Shown here piece after piece: positions 48,355 to 59,322 of a stretch of DNA of 64,000 nt. The notes under the pieces were generated by a model. It was not told the DNA's origin and did no database searches. It was given only the letters and a program-made list of their open reading frames with translations. This DNA comes from Cephalopachus bancanus (Eukaryota > Chordata > Mammalia > Primates > Tarsiidae): contig JAPVLO010000133.1 of assembly GCA_027257055.1 (NCBI GenBank), forward strand, positions 5,270,001-5,334,000, written 5' to 3'. Every line of letters starts with the position of its first letter. Position 1 is the stretch's first letter. The position numbers were made by a program, and so were the translations under genes.

Positions 48355-48580
48355 TGTACCACATTTTTTAATCCAGTCCGGCTATGATGGGCAACATTGT
48401 TGGGTCCATGTTTTTGCTATTGTGAATAAAGCTGCAACAAACACATATGTGCAGGTATCTTTTTTTGTAGAATGATTTGAGTTCCTCTGGGTATATTCCC
48501 AATAGTTCCTCTGGGTCATACGGAAGGTCAATGTCTAGTTATTTTAGAAATCACCATACTATCTTCCAAAGAGAATTTTT
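48355..48580 (-). mobile_element. outer LINE-1, continuation
   Basis: Continues the L1 of 46785-47094: 'ttttaatccagtccggctatgatgggcaac', 'gtgcaggtatctttttttgtagaatgatttgagttcctctgg', 'cttccaaagaga'. The 5' end is lost. Confidence 0.85.
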
Positions 48581-48589
48581 TTTTTACTA

Positions 48590-49395
48590 AAACATTTGCC
48601 TTCTTTTTTCTTTTTACTTTTTTATTAAAGTATAGCATCCACACAGTAAAGAGTGTAAAGTACAATATCTCCTGGTTTGGGCATTTTTAGGAATTTTTGT
48701 TTGATGACTGATTATTGTGGACGTTATGTCACTTTAGCTGGGTTTGTTGTCTTTCTTTAAAGAGTGTTGAATTCCTTCAGAGAGATTATTAGGTAATTTG
48801 CATTTCAATTTGATTCTTATGAGACTTGTTTTTAAGAATTTTTAAAGTGCACTGAGAGTAGCTATTATTGTAGAAATAGTTTAGCTCTACTACAAAATGC
48901 GTGATCCTTCCTTGATCTCTACGAAATGCCCTGACCAACAAATAAGGAATCTCCAATTTGGCTGATGAGTACCAAGTCCTGTGTGAATTCTAAGCAGTTT
49001 AGCTAATGGATCTGTTGTTCTTTCCCCGTACCTATGGGTACAGGTCTTAGTATTCTACAATAATGCAACAGGAACCCTATGGCAATTCCTGAAGCTCTTT
49101 TTCTGTTTATCTGCCTCTTCTCTGGAACTCTCCCCTGCAACTCCAGCCACTTCTGATCTGTCTCCTCTACTCAGCAAGGCCACTGTGCTTTCTCTGACAT
49201 CTTTCCTCCTATCCTGCAGCTCAGAATGTGCCTCCAAGCAGTCATTTGAGGTGATTGGTTTATTTATTTTTCTTCTCTTGGGGACCACAGTTCTACACTG
49301 TCTGTTGTCCAGTGACTGGAAAAAAAATTGTTTATATATTTTGTCCTGTTTCCCATGTGCTTTAGGTGAAAAAGTAAATCTAATCTCTATTTATT
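48590..49395. other. no gene seen; old L1-like start
   Basis: 48600-48720 resembles an old L1 3' UTR. The rest is unassigned, with a 77-codon minus-strand frame (49055-49288) of no recognised family. Confidence 0.3.
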
Positions 49396-49399
49396 ATGG

Positions 49400-51055
49400 T
49401 CACTAGAGAAATTTCACAACATATCTTTTTAATTGACAAAGTAATTCTAAAATTTATTGTGAAAGCCAAAAACACAGGATAGTCAATATAATTTTGAAAA
49501 AAGAAGAACAAATTGGAAGACTTATGTTGCCTCACTTCAAAACGTACTACAAAGCAGCAGTGTGGTATTAGTATAAGAATAGATTATGCATTCTCAAGGG
49601 GAGTGATATCTCTCCCAAGGGGACGGAAATTGGTTCTTGGAGGAAAAAAAACTTGTATTCTTTTCATGTATCAAGCACATATATACACACAGCACATAAA
49701 CAGACATGTCTCTCTGATATTGAAATTCATGGGGGAATGGAGAAATGACATTATTCTCAACAGGAGTTGCTGGGGAAATTGAATATCCACACTCAAGAGA
49801 ATGAAGTTGGGTCCTTACCTAACACTATATACAAAAATTAACTCAGAGTGGATCTGTGACCTAAATGTAAGGCCTAAAATTATAAAACTCTTGAGTCAAA
49901 CTTTATGGTGTTGACTTTTGCAATGATTTCTTGACTGTGACACCAAAGGCACAGGAAACAAAGGAAAATAATAGGCAAACTGGACTTCTTGAAAACTTTC
50001 TAAAATTGTGCATCAAAGACTCAGAGTAATCCACAGAGTAAAAAGACAGCCCACAGAATAGGAGAATATATTTGTAAATCCTATGTCTTTTAGGGGATAA
50101 ATATCCAGAATATGAAGGAATCCCCACCAAAACCTGAATGATCCTTTGGAGGGTGAGTTCCTTGCAGTACAGGCTTCCCCCGCTAGGTGAGTGTTCTAGG
50201 AACCCATCGGCATCCATGGACCAGCTAGCATTGTTGGGGGAGGCTGCGTTCAGCTTCAGTTAATTTTTTTTTTTTGAAGATTCTTTCAACATATTTGCCA
50301 ATTTCATGATTTATCAGTGCACCTGTCCACACTGTGCTAGTTTTTTATTAAAAATGGCATGACCCCTATGCCCCACGCTCCCTATTTACCAGGTCTCACC
50401 CCTAGTACAAAACAAACTTTTGTTTGTTTCCATGGATGAAAAAAGTACTCAAAGGGAAACGTTTTCCCAATATGGAAGAAGTGAAACAAAAAATGGCAGA
50501 AGCACTAAAAGTCATCAAAATTGACAAATTTAAAAACAATTTTGAGCAGCGGAGAAGTATCTCCATATGTGTATTGCCTCAAACAGAGAGTACTTTGAAG
50601 GTGACTGAAGTTTAAACATGTGAGAATAAATACACAACTTTTTATAAATAAATTCTGTTTTTTGGGAGTCCCCTTTCATATATAGAGTACTGTCTCAACA
50701 ACAAAAAACAAACAATTCAAAAATGGGCAAAGTACTTGAATAAATGTTTCTCCAAAGAAGATACAGATGAACAATAATCACATAAAATAACACATCTGTT
50801 TGATTTTGTGTATATGCATGTTCAGGAAAGACAGAAACAGAGAGCAGAGCAGGGTTTCCTGGAACTGGAAGCAGGGAGTGGTGACTGATTGCAAGGGGGC
50901 ATGAGGGAACTTTTTGGAATGAGCAAAATGTTTTATACCTTGATTTGTAGTGGTATATACACTGGAGCATACTGTGTCATAGTGTACTCAATATGCACTC
51001 AAAACATGTGCATCTTATTGCTTATTAACTTTGCCTCAATGATTTTTTTACCCCC
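49400..51055 (+). mobile_element. old LINE-1 ORF2 3' part and 3' UTR, split by a mariner MITE
   Basis: Plus-strand L1: 'aaaatttattgtgaaagccaaaa', 'agactcagagtaatccacagagt', 'ggataaatatccagaatat', then the MITE (50113-50678), then 'caattcaaaaatgggcaaagtacttgaataaatgtttctcc' and a 3' UTR with 'gaactttttggaatgagcaaaatgtttt'. Old L1M type. Confidence 0.75.
50113..50678 (+). mobile_element. mariner-derived MITE, copy 2 (566 bp)
   Basis: Flanked by TA (50111-50112 and 50679-50680) inside an L1. The termini are inverted: start TGAAGGAATCCCC, and end GGGAGTCCCCTTTCA, whose reverse complement is TGAAAGGGGACTCCC. A 63-codon frame (50424-50615) encodes the end of a mariner transposase with a KGKRFPNMEEVKQK stretch. 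The DNA-binding domain and first catalytic Asp residues are absent. The layout matches copy 1 at 11641-12212 along its whole length, with roughly one base in five changed by eye. Confidence 0.85.
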
Positions 51056-51370
51056 AAAAAGTCTGCTGGGATTGCATTGTATCTGTAGATAACTTGGGAA
51101 AGACTATGTGACTAAAAAACCTGGAGTCTTCTAACCTACAAGATGGCTTCTCCCTTCACTTATTTGGCTCTTCTTTAATTTTTCTCAGAAAAGTTTTATC
51201 AATTTTAGAATAGGTTTCCTATATCTTCTGTTAGATTTTCTAGATACTTGATGTTCACTAGATACTTGATTTATGTTGCTATCATAAATGGTATCTTTAA
51301 CAAATCCTTTTCCAATTGTTTGTTGCTATGCTTTTGTTTGATTTTTAACTTACAAATCTGTGGAGTACTA
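51056..51370 (-). mobile_element. LINE-1 ORF2 fragment, opposite orientation
   Basis: 'gctgggattgcattgtatctgtagat', 'ttggctcttctttaatttttctcagaaaagttttatc', 'ttttccaattgtttgttgctatg' is the L1 ORF2 interior in reverse, adjoining the plus-strand L1. The join suggests an inversion or a separate insertion. Confidence 0.7.
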
Positions 51371-51429
51371 TTGATATGAGAAAGAAAGTTTTAAATAGGT
51401 ATAGCGGCACCATTTCAAAAACATGGATG

Positions 51430-52615
51430 AAGAGATGTGGCTTTAAGATGCAGTTCAGCAGACATTATACATTGTATTTCTACAATGTCCTCTAGGCTTT
51501 CAGCTCATTTGCTGCCAGAGTATATTAGGCCATAACACTTAGCGTAGTGAGGTGGCCTTACTCTATAAGCTCCTGACGTTTTGCACAGTGACCATGAAGC
51601 TTCCCTCCCTTTATCTCCTTTCAAGAAACAGTTTCCCACTCAGAATGCAGCTCCTTAACAGCTTCTAGGGGCAGAGCCTTCGGCATTCTCCTCGGCTTTG
51701 GGCTGAGGCCACAGTCATCCTGGAAAATCCTCCACCAATGATTGAATGTGGCAAGGTACAAAGGCCTAGCCACTCCTGCCCAGCCCAGTGATCTTTGTTC
51801 TGGCATTCCCTTTGAGTCAGCCAGGACTTTGATGGATGTCTATCATGGTCTGTGGTTCTTTCTGCTGAATTCCACCTCCTCAGGTCCCTTTCTTTTACAG
51901 AGGTCAGAACTGCCATGCAGCCTGCAGGCCTTCCCTGCCCACTTCTGCCTCCTTCCTCCTCTACCTTCCACAAGCAAACCTCCTCCCCTCCCTCACCCAA
52001 GACTGGCTATGTGTACTCCACTCCACCTCAGCATTGCTTCTTGGAGGACACAACTGACAACTTCCCAGGATGTCTGAAGAAATTAGACTCTTTTCCTCAG
52101 TAACCCTCACTGTCATGCCCATCACATTACAAACACTCCTCACACATTTGGAAGTAGCTTTCCATTTGTTTTTAAAATAAAAACTCTCCCCCTTCTTAAG
52201 TATTTGGATCCAGCCACAGCACATCCCGCCTCTGTTCTGAAGACACCTGTGTGAGACTCTGCCTCTTTTTTTTCCAGGATGATCTGAAGGGTCCTTGTGT
52301 GTGAGTGACAGATCGCATCCCACGTCTTTGTCTTGCACATGAATTCTTAGCTCTCTTCCCAAAGACCATGTCGTCTTTTACTCATGAGTCAGTTTAACTG
52401 CATAGCCCCCAAGTTAATATATTTGCCCCTCATGCTGCAAACCACTCTCTTGTTGGCTGGGAACACTGTTGAGTTTTTAATCTCTCATCGTAGGAAGGCT
52501 TTATAAAAATAACAACAACAAAAAAACACCACCAATTCTTTATGCTTGGTTTGAGTTGCAAGGCTAAGATTAAGAAAGAAAAATAATGCTATTTTTCTCT
52601 TCAAAAGTTTTCTTT
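51430..52615. other. no gene seen; possible old LTR at 51740-52060
   Basis: 51740-52060 contains 'ccagtgatctttgttctggcattccctttgagtcagccaggactt' and 'cctgcaggccttccctgcccacttctgcctccttcc', reminiscent of an old LTR-type repeat. Frames of 111-133 codons here overlap on both strands and are not genes. Confidence 0.3.
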
Positions 52616-52619
52616 AATG

Positions 52620-53155
52620 GAATATGTTGTTTGAAGGCTTTTGTCCAAGTCTCTGGGGTCTGCAGCAGCAAAGGGTTTCTGGATTTCTCATCTCTTACTG
52701 GTTTTCTGAGAATGCCGAGATGTATAGTGGTTCTTATTTAGACTTTAACAACATTGCCATGCTCTCCTTCCATTCCTGTGTGGTCTTTTCAGGAAAGGGT
52801 AATTGCCCTGTGGCTGCCCCACTACAATTCATTCATCCAACAAATGTTTATCCAACGCCTTCCATGTGCCAGGCATTTTAATGCATATTTCATTTTATTA
52901 GACAAAATAAAATGAAAGAGAAAAATTAAAGCAAAGCAGAAACATCATGTGAATTTGAAGACTTGGAATAAAAGAGATTTTTTGTTTTGTTTTATAGCAA
53001 TAGGTCAATGGGAGTTTATAGAAAGGTGGTAGGGGGGAACGGGGAAGTAGAGTTAGATCAGCTGTTGTTCTCTTAAGCCTCGGTCATGTGGTAGGAGCAT
53101 CGCAAACCTCCCTTACACAAACTGAGCTTCTGCCAAGCCTCCTTTCTCACAAGTC
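52620..53155. other. no gene seen; old repeat tail near 52830
   Basis: 'ttcattcatccaacaaatgtttatccaacgccttccatgtgccaggcatttt' is the common end of an old MIR/L3-type repeat. The rest is unassigned. Confidence 0.35.
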
Positions 53156-53159
53156 CCCT

Positions 53160-53376
53160 GTTTTAGTAACTCTCAATCCCATTCTTTCAGCTCTCTGGTA
53201 AAAGTCCTTGGTGTTTTCTTCAGCTCCTCTCTTTTACCCCATATTCAGTCTACCGGGAAACCCTATTGACTCTACCTCGAAAAAATATCCAGAATCCAAC
53301 CACTGCCCATCATATTTCTTACTACAATCCAGTCCAAACCACCCTTATTTCTCACCTGGGTTACCGCAATATCTTC
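53160..53376 (+). mobile_element. LINE-2, left part
   Basis: L2 ORF2 end: 'ctctcaatcccattctttcagctctctggtaaaagtccttgg', 'ttatttctcacctgggttaccgcaatatcttct'. Broken by a solo LTR at 53377 and continued at 53906. Confidence 0.7.
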
Positions 53377-53905
53377 TTTACTAGTTGGAGTTCTAAGGAG
53401 ACAGAACCAATAGGACCCAGAGGCAGACACAGGAGAAGAGATTTATTAGGGGAATTGGCTCACATCCCTCATGGAGACTGAGAAGTCTCACAGTAGGTCA
53501 TCTGATGCTGGAGGGAAGCTGGTAGCATATCTCAATCCAAGTTAAAGTCTTCGGAACCGGAGAAGCCCGTGGTATAACTCACAGTCCAACGTCAAAGACT
53601 TGAGAACCCAGGGTGCCACTGGTGCAAGCAAGGAAGTCCAGAGGCCAGAGAACCTGAAATTCTGATGTCCAGGAAGAGGAAAGAAAGAGAATTTGTCTTT
53701 CCTCTGCCTTTCTGTCCTATCCAGGCCCCCAACCATTTGGATGACGCCTGTCCACTTGGAGAGTGGCTCTTCCTTGCTCAGTCCACTGACTTACCTGCCC
53801 ATTTCTTCCAGACATGCCCTACAGACACAGAAAGAGCTCGTGCTTCTCCAGCTGTCTAGGCATCCCTTAATCCTGTCAGATTGACAAGGAGAATTAACCA
53901 TCATG
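53377..53905 (-). mobile_element. solo LTR (old ERV family A), copy 2
   Basis: Inserted in L2 with a perfect 5-bp TSD TCTTC (53372-53376 and 53906-53910). On the minus strand it carries 'gagccaattcccctaataaa' and the same internal blocks as the copy at 42602-43350, but no microsatellite expansion and no nested insert. Confidence 0.75.
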
Positions 53906-54455
53906 TCTTCTAACTGGGTCCCCTGCCCCTGCTCCTAGCACTTGCAGTCTATTTTTAGGAGTACCCAGCATGCTCAGGGCTACTCCTCTGCTTAAAATGT
54001 ATTGCCTCCCATCCCTGAGTAAAAACCAGAGTCAAAGCCCTTCCGATGACATTCAAAGGTCTCTGTGATCTGCCCTTGTTGTCACTCTGATCTTCTCTTC
54101 TATTACTCTTTTAGTGATCCTTCCTTCTACCACACTGACCACCTAGCACGCACTTGTCCAGGGACTTTGCACCTGCTAATTCCTCTGCCTGGAATGCTCT
54201 TTCCCCAGAGATCTGCATGGCTTTCTCCCTTGACTGTCAGACCTTATTCAATGTCACTTCTCCAAGGATGTCTTCCTTAGCCACTCTATCTAAACTTGCA
54301 GGCACCTTCACACCTCCCCTGCCACCACCCACATATACGTCCTGTCTTTGTTTCTTTTTCAGTTTTTCTCTTTAGCACTGAGTTTTACCATGGCTTAGAC
54401 CTGTTATGTCCAGCACCTAGAACAGTTTTAGCACAAAAACATTTGTTGAGTGAAT
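53906..54455 (+). mobile_element. LINE-2, right part and 3' end
   Basis: 'attgcctcccatccctgag', 'aaggtctctgtgatctgccc', 'gacactttgcacctgctaattcctctgcctggaatgctcttt', and the tail 'tgtccagcacctagaacag ... acatttgttgagtgaatgaa'. One of the better preserved L2 copies here. Confidence 0.8.
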
Positions 54456-54667
54456 GAAATCTAAGATAATATTAGCAAAATTCCAGGGTGAAATGTACTT
54501 TGCTTTTTGTTATTATAGTACTTCAAGTTCAAAATTACCCTTTTGTTTTTGCATTTAAACAATATCAAAACAATGCTTTAGTTTATACACATAACACCTT
54601 AATTTACATATCTGTCTTTGAAAGGCTCTCCTACCAACCAGGTGCCATAGCTAGAAGCCTACTTTTT

Positions 54668-56198
54668 AATTTAATTTAATTTTATTTTATTTTAAAGATG
54701 TGAGATACAATTCAGGGCTAGGTATACAAATGTTCATTATGCAGGAACCCTTGCTGCTGAAGTGTGCTCCTCTCTTCCCTGGCAGTTTCCCTCAACTGCC
54801 AATCCCACTCTCCCTGCCCTGGCAGTTTCCCACTACTGCCAATTCCTTTCTTATAGTATTATGATAATTGTTCAAGGTCTGCTTATGAATGAGAATATAT
54901 GGTACTCTGTTCTTTGTTTCTGTGATAGATTACTGCATATGATAGACTCTAAATCCATTCAAGTTGCTGTGAAGTCCATATTTGTCCTTCTTTTTGGGTG
55001 CATAATATTCCATTATGTGTATGTACCACATTTTTTTATCCAGTCCAGCTTCGATGGGCAGCATGGTTAGTTCCAAGTTTTTGTTATTGTGAAGAGAGTT
55101 GCAACAAACATGCATGTGCAGGTATCTTTTTTGCAGAATGATTTGAGTTCCTCTGGGTATATTCCCAATAGGGGGGTTGCTGAGTCACATGGAAGGTCAA
55201 TTTCTAGTTCTTTCAGAAATTGCCACACTGTCTTCCAAAGAGGTTACAGTAGTTTGCATTCCCACCAGCAGAGTAGAAGCATTCCTTGTTCTCCACATCC
55301 TCACCAGCAACTGTTGTTGATTGTTTTATTAATCATGGCCATTCTTACTGGGGTTTGGTAGTATCTTAATGTGGTTTTGATTTGCATTTATCTGATGATT
55401 AGCGAGGCTGAGCACTTTTTCACGTGTCTGTTGCCTGCCCATATATCTTCTTTTGAGAAGTATCTATTCATGTCATTTGCCCACTTTTTAATGGGGCTGT
55501 TTGTTTTTTTTCCTTTTGGCACATTTGAGTTCCTTATAGATCCTGGATGCTAGGCCTTTGTCAGATATACAGTTGGCAAATATTTTTTCCCATTCGGTAG
55601 GCTGTCTCCCTGCTCTCTTGATGGTTTCTTTTGCTTTGCAAAAGCTCGTCAGTTTGACAATGTCCCACTTGTCTATCTTATTTCTGATGGTATGGGCACT
55701 TACGGTTTTGATAAGGATTTGGTTGCCAGTTCCAATTTCCATAAGGGTGTCTCCTGCATTTTCTAAGATTCTTGTAGTTTGAAGTTTCACATTTAGGTCT
55801 TTGATCCATTTAGAATTAATTTCTGTGTATGGTGATAGGTAGAGGTCTTGTTTCAATCTTCTGCATATGATCAGACAGTTTTCCCAGCACCATTTACTGA
55901 ACAGGTTCTCCTCTCCCCAGTGGTTGTTATTGGATGCTTTGTCAAAGATGAGTTGGTTGAGAAATTGAGGCTTTGCTTCCGGAGTCTCTATCCTGTTCCA
56001 TTGGTTATATGCCTCCTCTTGTACCAATACCAGGCTGTTTTGATTATTGTAGTCTTATAGTAAAGTTTGAAGTCTGGAAGTATGATACCTCCTGCTTTGT
56101 TTCTTTTGCTAAGGATTGTTTTGGCTATTTGTGGTCATTTATGTTTCCATATGAATTTCTGTGTTGTCATTTCCAGGTCTGAGGAGGATGATGTTGGT
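54668..56198 (-). mobile_element. LINE-1, 5'-truncated (about 1.5 kb), long TSD
   Basis: Reverse L1 with a T-rich left end and a TSD of about 16 bp, tagaagcctacttttt (from 54652) and tagaagcccactttta (from 56199), one or two mismatches. The 3' UTR has a local 40-bp duplication (ggcagtttcc at 54781 and 54821). ORF2 remnants follow, including the 179-codon open segment at 55488-56027. Confidence 0.9.
55488..56027 (-). pseudogene. LINE-1 ORF2 remnant, 179 codons open
   Basis: This open segment of LINE-1 ORF2p lies upstream of the cysteine-rich end. Visible blocks are '[20 protein letters not shown]', '[19 protein letters not shown]', '[15 protein letters not shown]' and '[41 protein letters not shown]', a typical run after the reverse transcriptase domain. 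The last stretch of ORF2 (54930-55115) is in a different frame, so the gene is broken, and the start of ORF2 is absent. Confidence 0.85.
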
Positions 56199-56214
56199 TA
56201 GAAGCCCACTTTTA

Positions 56215-57185
56215 ATATCTCTGTGGGATATTCCACAATCCTATCAGTATCTCCAGTATTTAAACTCATAATCAAAAACACATTTTAGTTCCAGCCCACG
56301 CAAGACCTTTAGGCCTGTGTTTAGACCCATTTCTCTGTGTCTATCTTCCATGAAATGGGCATAATTGGTACCTTATGAATTGTTCTCATCTTCAAATTGA
56401 ATCATTCCAGATTCCCCAACTCTTCCTCCAAGCTGGGTTTGCCAACTCTTTAGTCGGCAGCTCTAGGGCTCTTCTGTCAATCATGCTCAAGATCTGTAGG
56501 GTATTTTTCTGAAAAAATTCTCTCCTGGGTGGAAACTTTGATAACTCCAGAGTACTTCAGGGAGACAAATGGAGAAAAACACAAAAGCACTGAGGGATAT
56601 TCCTACCAACCCATTCTTATTTGCCATCACAAACTTGCTCATAAGCAACACAGTGGATGGGACTTGCTTTATATGAATATAAATCAAACTGGAAAAGTCA
56701 TGCCAAAAGTACAGGCATAAACATCTCATCAGCAGCTCTGTCTATACCTACTCCATCTACATCGTCACTCTGGTTGAGCCCCCATTCTCTCTTGACCTGA
56801 CTTTTGTGGCGGCTATCTTAACTGTTTCCTTGTCTCACTACAAACCCATTTCTCCTCCACTGACCCACTCAGGAAAAATCTAGATTCCCCCATGTGGCAT
56901 GAGGGGTCTTTCTTGGTCCAACCTCTACCTCCTCTTCCAGCCTACTCCTCACCCGCTCCTTCCAGACTTCAGAATTTAGGTGCTGCTAATTGAACGCACT
57001 GAGTACACCACAGTCTCGTACCCCTTGCTTCCGTCTGTGATATTTTGTCTGCCCAGACCATCCTCTTCCAAATGCTCTGCTTGACTAACTCCTAATCTTC
57101 TCTTGGTCCTGAATAAACTGAAAGACAAAATAAAGAATAATGGGGTTGAGAGATCAAAATAGCACCTGGATCTCACTGGAGCCCA
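56215..57185. other. no gene seen
   Basis: Unassigned. 56760-56960 has loose L2-like phrases (tcacccgctccttccagac). No coding frame of note. Confidence 0.3.
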
Positions 57186-57189
57186 GACG

Positions 57190-57625
57190 GGGCTGTGGTG
57201 TTAGGCTTGTAAGCCCAGCATGGATGCCTATAAAGAGTACCCGAGGCAGGCAGTCCACCAGCCCCCGCAGCAGCCCGGCTGGCAGTCACCTTCCCTGACT
57301 GCCTGGAGGGCCCTGGAGAGACCCTGCAGCACTATACCTGCAAGCAGCAGATCCCAGGAGGAGGGAGAGAGAAATGAGCCTGGAGGCTCCAAAGCCCAGT
57401 GGTCTCTTGCAAATGCGCCAGTTAGCAAGCTATTTTACTTTCACTGGGACAGAGTCAGTAAGGGAGAGGCTAGGAATGTGCTGGGGGGGCGGGGAGGTGG
57501 GATTGATAGTAGTCAAAATCTGCCTGGGGAAGGGGAGGTACACCTCATCAACAAGGGTACCTGCACAATGAATATTTGTATACCTAACATGAATTGTACC
57601 CCACAATTTTAAAATTAAAATAAAA
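57190..57625 (+). mobile_element. LINE-1 3' UTR end
   Basis: The right part, 'ggtacctgcacaatgaatatttgtatacctaacatgaattgtaccccacaattttaaaattaaaataaaa', is the same 3' end as the reverse L1s at 46.8, 47.1 and 54.7 kb. A G-rich stretch at 57483-57501 fits the polypurine tract known in L1 3' UTRs. The part before about 57430 is GC-rich and only tentatively L1. The 130-codon frame at 57220-57612 is therefore not a host gene. Confidence 0.6.
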
Positions 57626-57640
57626 ACAATTCCTCCATAT

Positions 57641-57957
57641 GGGCCCGGTATGGTGGCTTACATCTATAATCCCAGCACTTGGAAGGCCGAGGTAGGAGAC
57701 TCGCTTGAGTCCAAAAGTTTGAGACCAGCCTGGGCAACACAGTGAAACCTCATGTCTACAAAATATTTTTTAAAATAAATGTTCTTTAAAAAAATAGCAT
57801 TAGCCAGGCATGGTGGCATGGCTGCAGTCCCAGCTACTCAGGAGACTGAGGTAGGAGGATGGCCTTAGCCCAGGAGATCGAGGCTGTGGTGAGCCATGAT
57901 GGTGCTACTGCTCTTCATCCTGGGCAATAGAGTGAGACCCCAACTCAAACAGACAAA
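57641..57957 (+). mobile_element. Alu
   Basis: Dimeric Alu ending 'gtgagaccccaactcaaac' with a TSD of about 13 bp, attcctccatatg (57629-57641) and aactcctctgtatg (57960 on), imperfect. It inserted at the tail of the preceding L1. Confidence 0.9.
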
Positions 57958-58069
57958 AAAACTCCTCTGTATGAACACAGGAAGTGGGAGAAGGTGATGC
58001 AGTACTCGCTAGCTCTCATTCCACTTCTCACTGCTTTCTGCACCTTCCCCTAACTTCTGCTGAGAGACT

Positions 58070-58310
58070 CAGAGGCTAAGTGACTCTCAACAAGAGGTGA
58101 TTCCCTCACCCCAACCCAGGGAACATTTGGCAATGTCTGGAGGCAATTCTGTGTGTCTCAGTGGGGGAGAAAGGGTGCTACTGGTATTTGGTGAGTGGAG
58201 GTCAGGGACACTGCAGGGCCTCCTAAAATACACAGAACAGTCCCACATAAAGAATAGCTAGCTCAACATGCCCACAGTGCCAAGGTGGAGAAGTCTTGTC
58301 CTGGGCATAC
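58070..58310 (+). mobile_element. non-autonomous DNA transposon fossil (MER type)
   Basis: 'actctcaacaagaggtgattccctc', 'gggaacatttggcaatgtctggaggc', 'gggtgctactggtatttggtgagtggaggtcagggacactgc' and 'cccacagtgccaaggtggagaagtc' form a well-known mammalian MER repeat. Exact family not assigned. Confidence 0.6.
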
Positions 58311-58394
58311 ACTGCCCCAATTAATACCCTCCTACTCATATATTTCAGTTCTGCATTTCTACAGTAACTAGTAGATGATCAGTGCACATTTGTT

Positions 58395-58427
58395 GAAAGA
58401 AAGAGAGAAAGAAAGAGAGAGAGAGAG

Positions 58428-58489
<62 letters not shown>

Positions 58490-58580
58490 GAGGGAGGGAG
58501 GAAGGGAGGGAAGGAGGGAGGGAGGGAGTGGAGGGAGGAAGGTAAAGGAGGGAGAAGAGAGAGAGAGAAAGAGGGAGAGA
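58395..58580. repeat. (GAAA)n then (GGGA)n purine tract
   Basis: About 90 bp of GAAA repeats followed by about 75 bp of GGGA/GGA-rich repeats and more GA. It forms one long homopurine strand. Confidence 0.96.
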
Positions 58581-58589
58581 AAGAACAAG

Positions 58590-59145
58590 TTGAGTCACAA
58601 ACCTAAAAACTACAGACAAAATAGCCAACCAACCCAGTGGATGACATAGAGAACTTTTACACCCACAACTGCTAATTTAGAGGCTGACTTATGAAATCTA
58701 CGAACTTCTAAAATTCCATATAAAAGAATGTATGTTCATATTGGCATTTTTCTGAGAGGAGGCCTCAGTTTCATCAGATTCTCCCGCAAGTTTATTGCTC
58801 CAGTTATCTTGGAAACCACATTTATGACACCAAGTAAAAACCATACCTTGGGAATCAGAGCATCAGCTCCTCTGTCTAGGAAAGTTCTGGCCACACCTGT
58901 GTGCTATGAAATGATCACCTTGCAGTTCTAACTCATTAACCCAAATTGAAAAACCACAAGTACTTGTGATGATGCCCAGAGCCTCCAGTCTTTGTCTCTC
59001 TCATTGTCCTGTTGCCCCTCGAGACCCTTAAGTTACCTTTACTGCAGACACATAGTCTGTCTTCAAGTGTTGTGTTCTGAGTGTTTCCATAACCCAACTC
59101 ATCCCATTTTGTTTCAAGTTATGCATTCAATTGGTCAGGATCACA
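58590..59145. other. no gene seen
   Basis: Unassigned sequence with frames under 70 codons. Confidence 0.35.
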
Positions 59146-59149
59146 TTAA

Positions 59150-59290
59150 ATGTTGACAAGGACACTAGGAATTATCTTCCTTATAGTCATCATACAGATG
59201 AAAAAACAGAGACCCAAAAAGGGTTAACTCAGTTGCTCATTATCAAAGAAAGTATGAGGAGGTCAAGAACAGGTCTCTTGTTTTCTGATT
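59150..59290 (+). mobile_element. MIR fragment
   Basis: 'aattatcttccttatagtcatcatacagatgaaaaaacagagacccaaaaagggttaactcagttgc' follows the MIR core. Confidence 0.55.
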
Positions 59291-59297
59291 CAGCATG

Positions 59298-59322
59298 GTT
59301 TGTTGTTGTTGTTGTTGTTGTT
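59298..59322. repeat. (GTT)n microsatellite
   Basis: Seven to eight GTT units. A purine-rich A/G tract follows at 59458-59520. Confidence 0.9.

Noticed and set aside
47360..48364. open frames of 181 and 109 codons as possible host genes
   Set aside because: They are LINE-1 ORF2 remnants in a 5'-truncated element; kept only as pseudogene.
51652..52362. overlapping frames of 83-133 codons on both strands
   Set aside because: Mutually overlapping in opposite strands, with phrases of an old LTR-type repeat and no family match.
57220..57612. 130-codon plus-strand frame in GC-rich sequence
   Set aside because: Its end is the L1 3' UTR terminus, and no protein family is recognisable upstream.
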